NCBI RefSeq assembly: GCF_001949145.1 | Contig: NW_019091524.1 | Location: 51,169-115,168, forward strand | Source of the DNA: Acanthaster planci | Taxonomy: Eukaryota > Echinodermata > Asteroidea > Valvatida > Acanthasteridae | DNA length: 64,000 nt | Direction: 5' to 3' | Shown: one piece after another, positions 61,060 to 64,000 of the stretch | Numbering within the stretch: position 1 is the stretch's first letter | Layout: each line of letters begins with the position of its first letter | Program-made: the position numbers and the translations under genes | Notes under the pieces: generated by a model | Databases searched by the model: none | What the model was told of the DNA's origin: nothing | What the model saw: only the letters and a program-made list of their open reading frames with translations

Positions 61060-63260
61060 AAGAGAAATAAAATAGTCTCTCTAAATTGCCTTGCTCTCAT
61101 TCAGTTAGAGACGATTAATTGCCCCCCTTGGGGCAAATGAATTTTGGGCAAAGATCACCAAGTGGTCACTTGTGGACACTGTCAAACAAAACATGGGAAA
61201 TGCTTGATTTTGTTTGCTTTTTAGCTAATGCCAAATAATCTGCACGTCATTTACAGTCTCTTAATTAGAGCACTAGACGGTGTCTTTGCACGGCTGACGT
61301 GTTTGCTTCATGAAGCACAGACATCCTGACCAGGTCTCATAACACCGGCTTTACTTATTGTGGTCCATCGCTTTCCTTTTCTGCTGCTTCTTCATTCACA
61401 CCATCAACTTTAAATTGCTGTAACTGCTACACGCTTTGACTAATTTCAACCAAATTTGGCCCGATGGACAAGTGACCCAAGTTTAATATTTGGTACACTC
61501 TAACCAGGGTCAAAGGTTACCCAGCGGTCCTTAAAGTGAAAATTGCAAAATTACAGTTTTTTCTCCACAATCTTCGTTTGTTGAAGGCTAAACTTGGTCT
61601 GTAGGTTCACTAGGCAAGTCTCACGTAGAGTGTACACAGAATTTGGCCAAAGGGTACCTAGAGGTCAGAAGCTTTCATTTGATGAAAATGTTCTTTGGCA
61701 CAATTTAGCTGTATTTGGTGCTTGAAGCCCTACATAGGGTCATAGCATGTTTGGGTCGAAGGTTATTCAGTGGTCAGTAAGTTGTCATTTTACTCGACTG
61801 TGGACAAAATGCTTTGTTTCATCACTTTTTCCAACTTTTCAGCCAAACTGTGTCACTTATTGGTCTCTTAGAAGTGACATTTTGATTCCCCTTTTTGGTG
61901 CAAAGGTCAGCAAGTGGTCAGTTATGGCCATTGTTGCACAAAGCAAGGGAAGTATTCTTTTGTCTACACTTTTTAAAGTGAAACAATCTACATTTCAGTT
62001 ACAGCCCTCTTAATAAGAGCACTAGATGATGTCTTTGGAAATTAAGGTCAAAGGTAAGATAGTGGTCAACTGCAATCATTTCCGGACAAACATCTCAACT
62101 GGGTCATTTTTCAAATGCTCTGAACTGGCTGGATGATTCATTGGGTGACATGAATTTGGACTGTCGAGAAGGCACAAAATGTAGGCAAGGTGATTGTTCA
62201 CTAAAATGATCAGTAAATTTTGTCTGATACTGACCACTGGCTGATATTGTGCTTTGTGAAACACAGATATCCTGCTTTAGCTCTTCTTTCTCACCATCAT
62301 CTTTAATTGCTATAACTGCCCAGCTTGAATGCTTTGACTAATTTCAAGCAAACTTGGCAATACGGACAGCTGACTCAAGCTTAATATGTGGTGCACTCTG
62401 ACCGGGGTCAAAGGTCACTCAGCGGTCTATTTAGCCGTATTTGGTCAAATGCCTATTCGTTTGAAGCCCAAAATAGAGGTCATCGGCCTTGGTTTGGTTC
62501 TAAAAAGTCACTTCAGCAGTCATCAGTGGTCGTTTTCTCCAATATGGTCTAAATGGCTTTGTTTTTTTACTTTTAAGTAGTTGTTTTAGCCAAACCCTGT
62601 CATTCATTGGCCTCTTCTATCTTTTGCGTGTTCTGTGTTCAGATTGAGAGGAAAGGATCACTTGATAGTCAGCATGTGGTCATTTACTGGAAAATGGACA
62701 AAACGGTTTGGTTTCTTCACTTTTCTCAATGAATTAAATCAATTGACAGTTTCATGTGTATTTTTGCAGATTTTGGGGTGAGTGTTTTTTTTTTTTCTTC
62801 ACTTTATTTTCCATGATTTCAGCCAATCATTGTCAGTCATGGGTCTCTTGCTAGAAGTTTTGTTTGGACTGTTTTAGATCAATAAGTGGTCAGTTATGGA
62901 CTTTGTCGTACAATACATGAGCAATGGTTTTCAAATACTTTTTAAAGTGATTAATCTAAATGTCAGTAACAATCATGTTAGTGAGAGAACTTGATCATTT
63001 GTAAACTAAGGTCATTTGTGAGCAGAAGTCATTTCCCAACTGACATCCCAATTGGGTCATTTCTCAAATGCTGTGAAATGTCTACTACTCTCTGGTGACA
63101 TGTATTTAGTTAGGCCTGAGTGTGGACTGTCGAGTATGCAAGACTTCTAGACAAAAATTATTGTTACCAAATGGTCAGCACTTGTCTGGTGACACACTAG
63201 CCACCAGTTGATGTTTGTGCTTTGTGAAGCAGAGACATCCTGCTGCAGTTTTTTTTTTGT
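61060..63260. repeat. tandem array of about 950-bp units, two full and one partial
   Basis: The phrase C-TT(C/G)(A/T)TGAA(G/A)CA(C/G)AGA(C/T)ATCCTG recurs at about 61306, 62252 and 63220. Between the anchors, GCTTTGACTAATTTCAA, GGGTCAAAGGT(T/C)AC, CAAGTGGTCA and GAGCACTAGA recur in the same order. Copies are clearly diverged. No stable open frame, and many (A/G)GGTCA words. The array is cut at its right end by the LINE fragment. Confidence 0.8.
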
Positions 63261-63289
63261 CTTTTCCCCAGTCATCACACAAAGTACAA

Positions 63290-63680
63290 AAGATAATGAC
63301 AGACATAACCCATCCATTCAACAAATGTTACAGGTTTAATCGTTCTTGGATTCGTCTATGCCCTCCACTCACACGTCGGCTTCGATACAGACAGTCTTTT
63401 ATTCCTAATTCAATACACTGTTACTATGCAAATGTAAGACGGTCACTATTTATTTGGATATTCCCCCCCCCCCGACACACTTTCATTGGTAATAAAGGGA
63501 AAAGGAAATTGTTATTGACATTTATGTTACTTTAAATGCAATCTTCTTGTTTTGTTATTGATTGTAATTGTAATGTCAATGAATGCCAGAACTTACTGTC
63601 TCACTTTACTTTGTAACAAGCCAATCGAAAGTAAACTTTTACGTGAATTTTTGCATGGACAATAATAAATTTGAATTTTT
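63290..63680 (+). mobile_element. 3' end of a LINE (last codons and 3' UTR)
   Basis: The frame 63300-63480 reads R-S-W-I-R-L-C-P-P-L-T-R-R-L-R-Y-R-Q-S-F-I-P, the usual C-terminus of non-LTR retrotransposon proteins (arginine-rich, then S-F-I-P and a Trp/Tyr pair). It is followed by a 3' UTR that matches the complement of 39484-39870 and ends near AATAATAAATTTGAA. Confidence 0.75.
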
Positions 63681-64000
63681 TTAGAATCTTGATCCTGTCC
63701 CAGGATTCTAAATAAGTTAAGTCTGGTCAAGTCAGTACATTCAACATGGCAACAAAATGTTTGGTAATTAATTTTCCTATACCGAACAACTGCTGAACCG
63801 AACAGTTAGCGTGGACCCTGTTGTGTTTGTTATAGCGGTGTTTCACTGTTCATCTATCATTAAATAAACCACCTTGTAACTCAATCTTGATTTCTGTTTC
63901 AGTTTAATTGCTGCATTAGGTGGCTGTGTTACTCACACTTGAGCCGTGCATCTTTCAGAGTGGACCCACTTTCGTCACGTAGACCATCTAGCTGCACAAG
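63681..64000. other. unassigned right edge
   Basis: Nothing recognised. Confidence 0.4.

Noticed and set aside
63215-63535. 106-codon frame as an independent gene
   Set aside because: Its C-terminal half is a LINE protein end and its start lies in the tandem repeat.

Overview
This is draft eukaryotic (metazoan) DNA. The coding exons have GT/AG splice sites, introns run to tens of kilobases, mobile elements are dense, and two runs of N (3510-4414, 23303-23667) mark assembly gaps. The mix of a proteinase K-type secreted protease, THAP/DDE transposase-derived genes, DIRS and non-LTR retroelements and very frequent TACATGTA microsatellite motifs suggests a marine invertebrate. Amphioxus, echinoderm, hemichordate or mollusc are all possible, and the sequence alone does not decide.

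Left edge (1-6.8 kb): two good internal coding exons on the minus strand (5326-5517 and 75-318, both entered in phase 0) of a gene I do not recognise, which continues off the left edge. Between them lie a 397-bp MITE and an assembly gap.

Centre (6.9-37.2 kb): a plus-strand gene that I assemble from four exons. They are a THAP zinc-finger exon (6880-7114), a short second exon (9179-9288), a basic exon (34206-34345) and a 652-codon last exon (35205-37164). The last exon carries the HTH and DDE domains of a THAP-associated transposase. It is open throughout, but two of the three catalytic acidic positions are changed, so it looks like a domesticated transposase. Its large second intron is a graveyard of elements: CAGG-ended MITEs, a decayed DIRS-type retrotransposon (12.3-16.2 kb), a 992-bp hAT-like element with a 5-bp target duplication, a minisatellite, and a decayed minus-strand CR1/L2-like LINE (27.2-30.1 kb). 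A separate candidate first exon (24786) and a candidate 3' exon with a poly(A) signal (25719-26225) may belong to a nested or alternative transcript.

Right (42.1-52.1 kb): a complete minus-strand gene of eight coding exons for a 394-residue secreted subtilisin of the proteinase K family. The catalytic Asp150, His181, Asn271 and Ser335 are all present. A foldback element sits just upstream of its TATA-like box. A perfect 25-bp hairpin lies right behind its first coding exon, and a MITE lies in its last intron.

Far right (52-64 kb): no convincing gene. There are several inverted-repeat elements, a cluster of TCGTACGTACGA-like palindromes, a tandem array of about 950-bp units rich in AGGTCA half-sites, and a LINE 3' end whose inverted sister copy lies at 39.5 kb.
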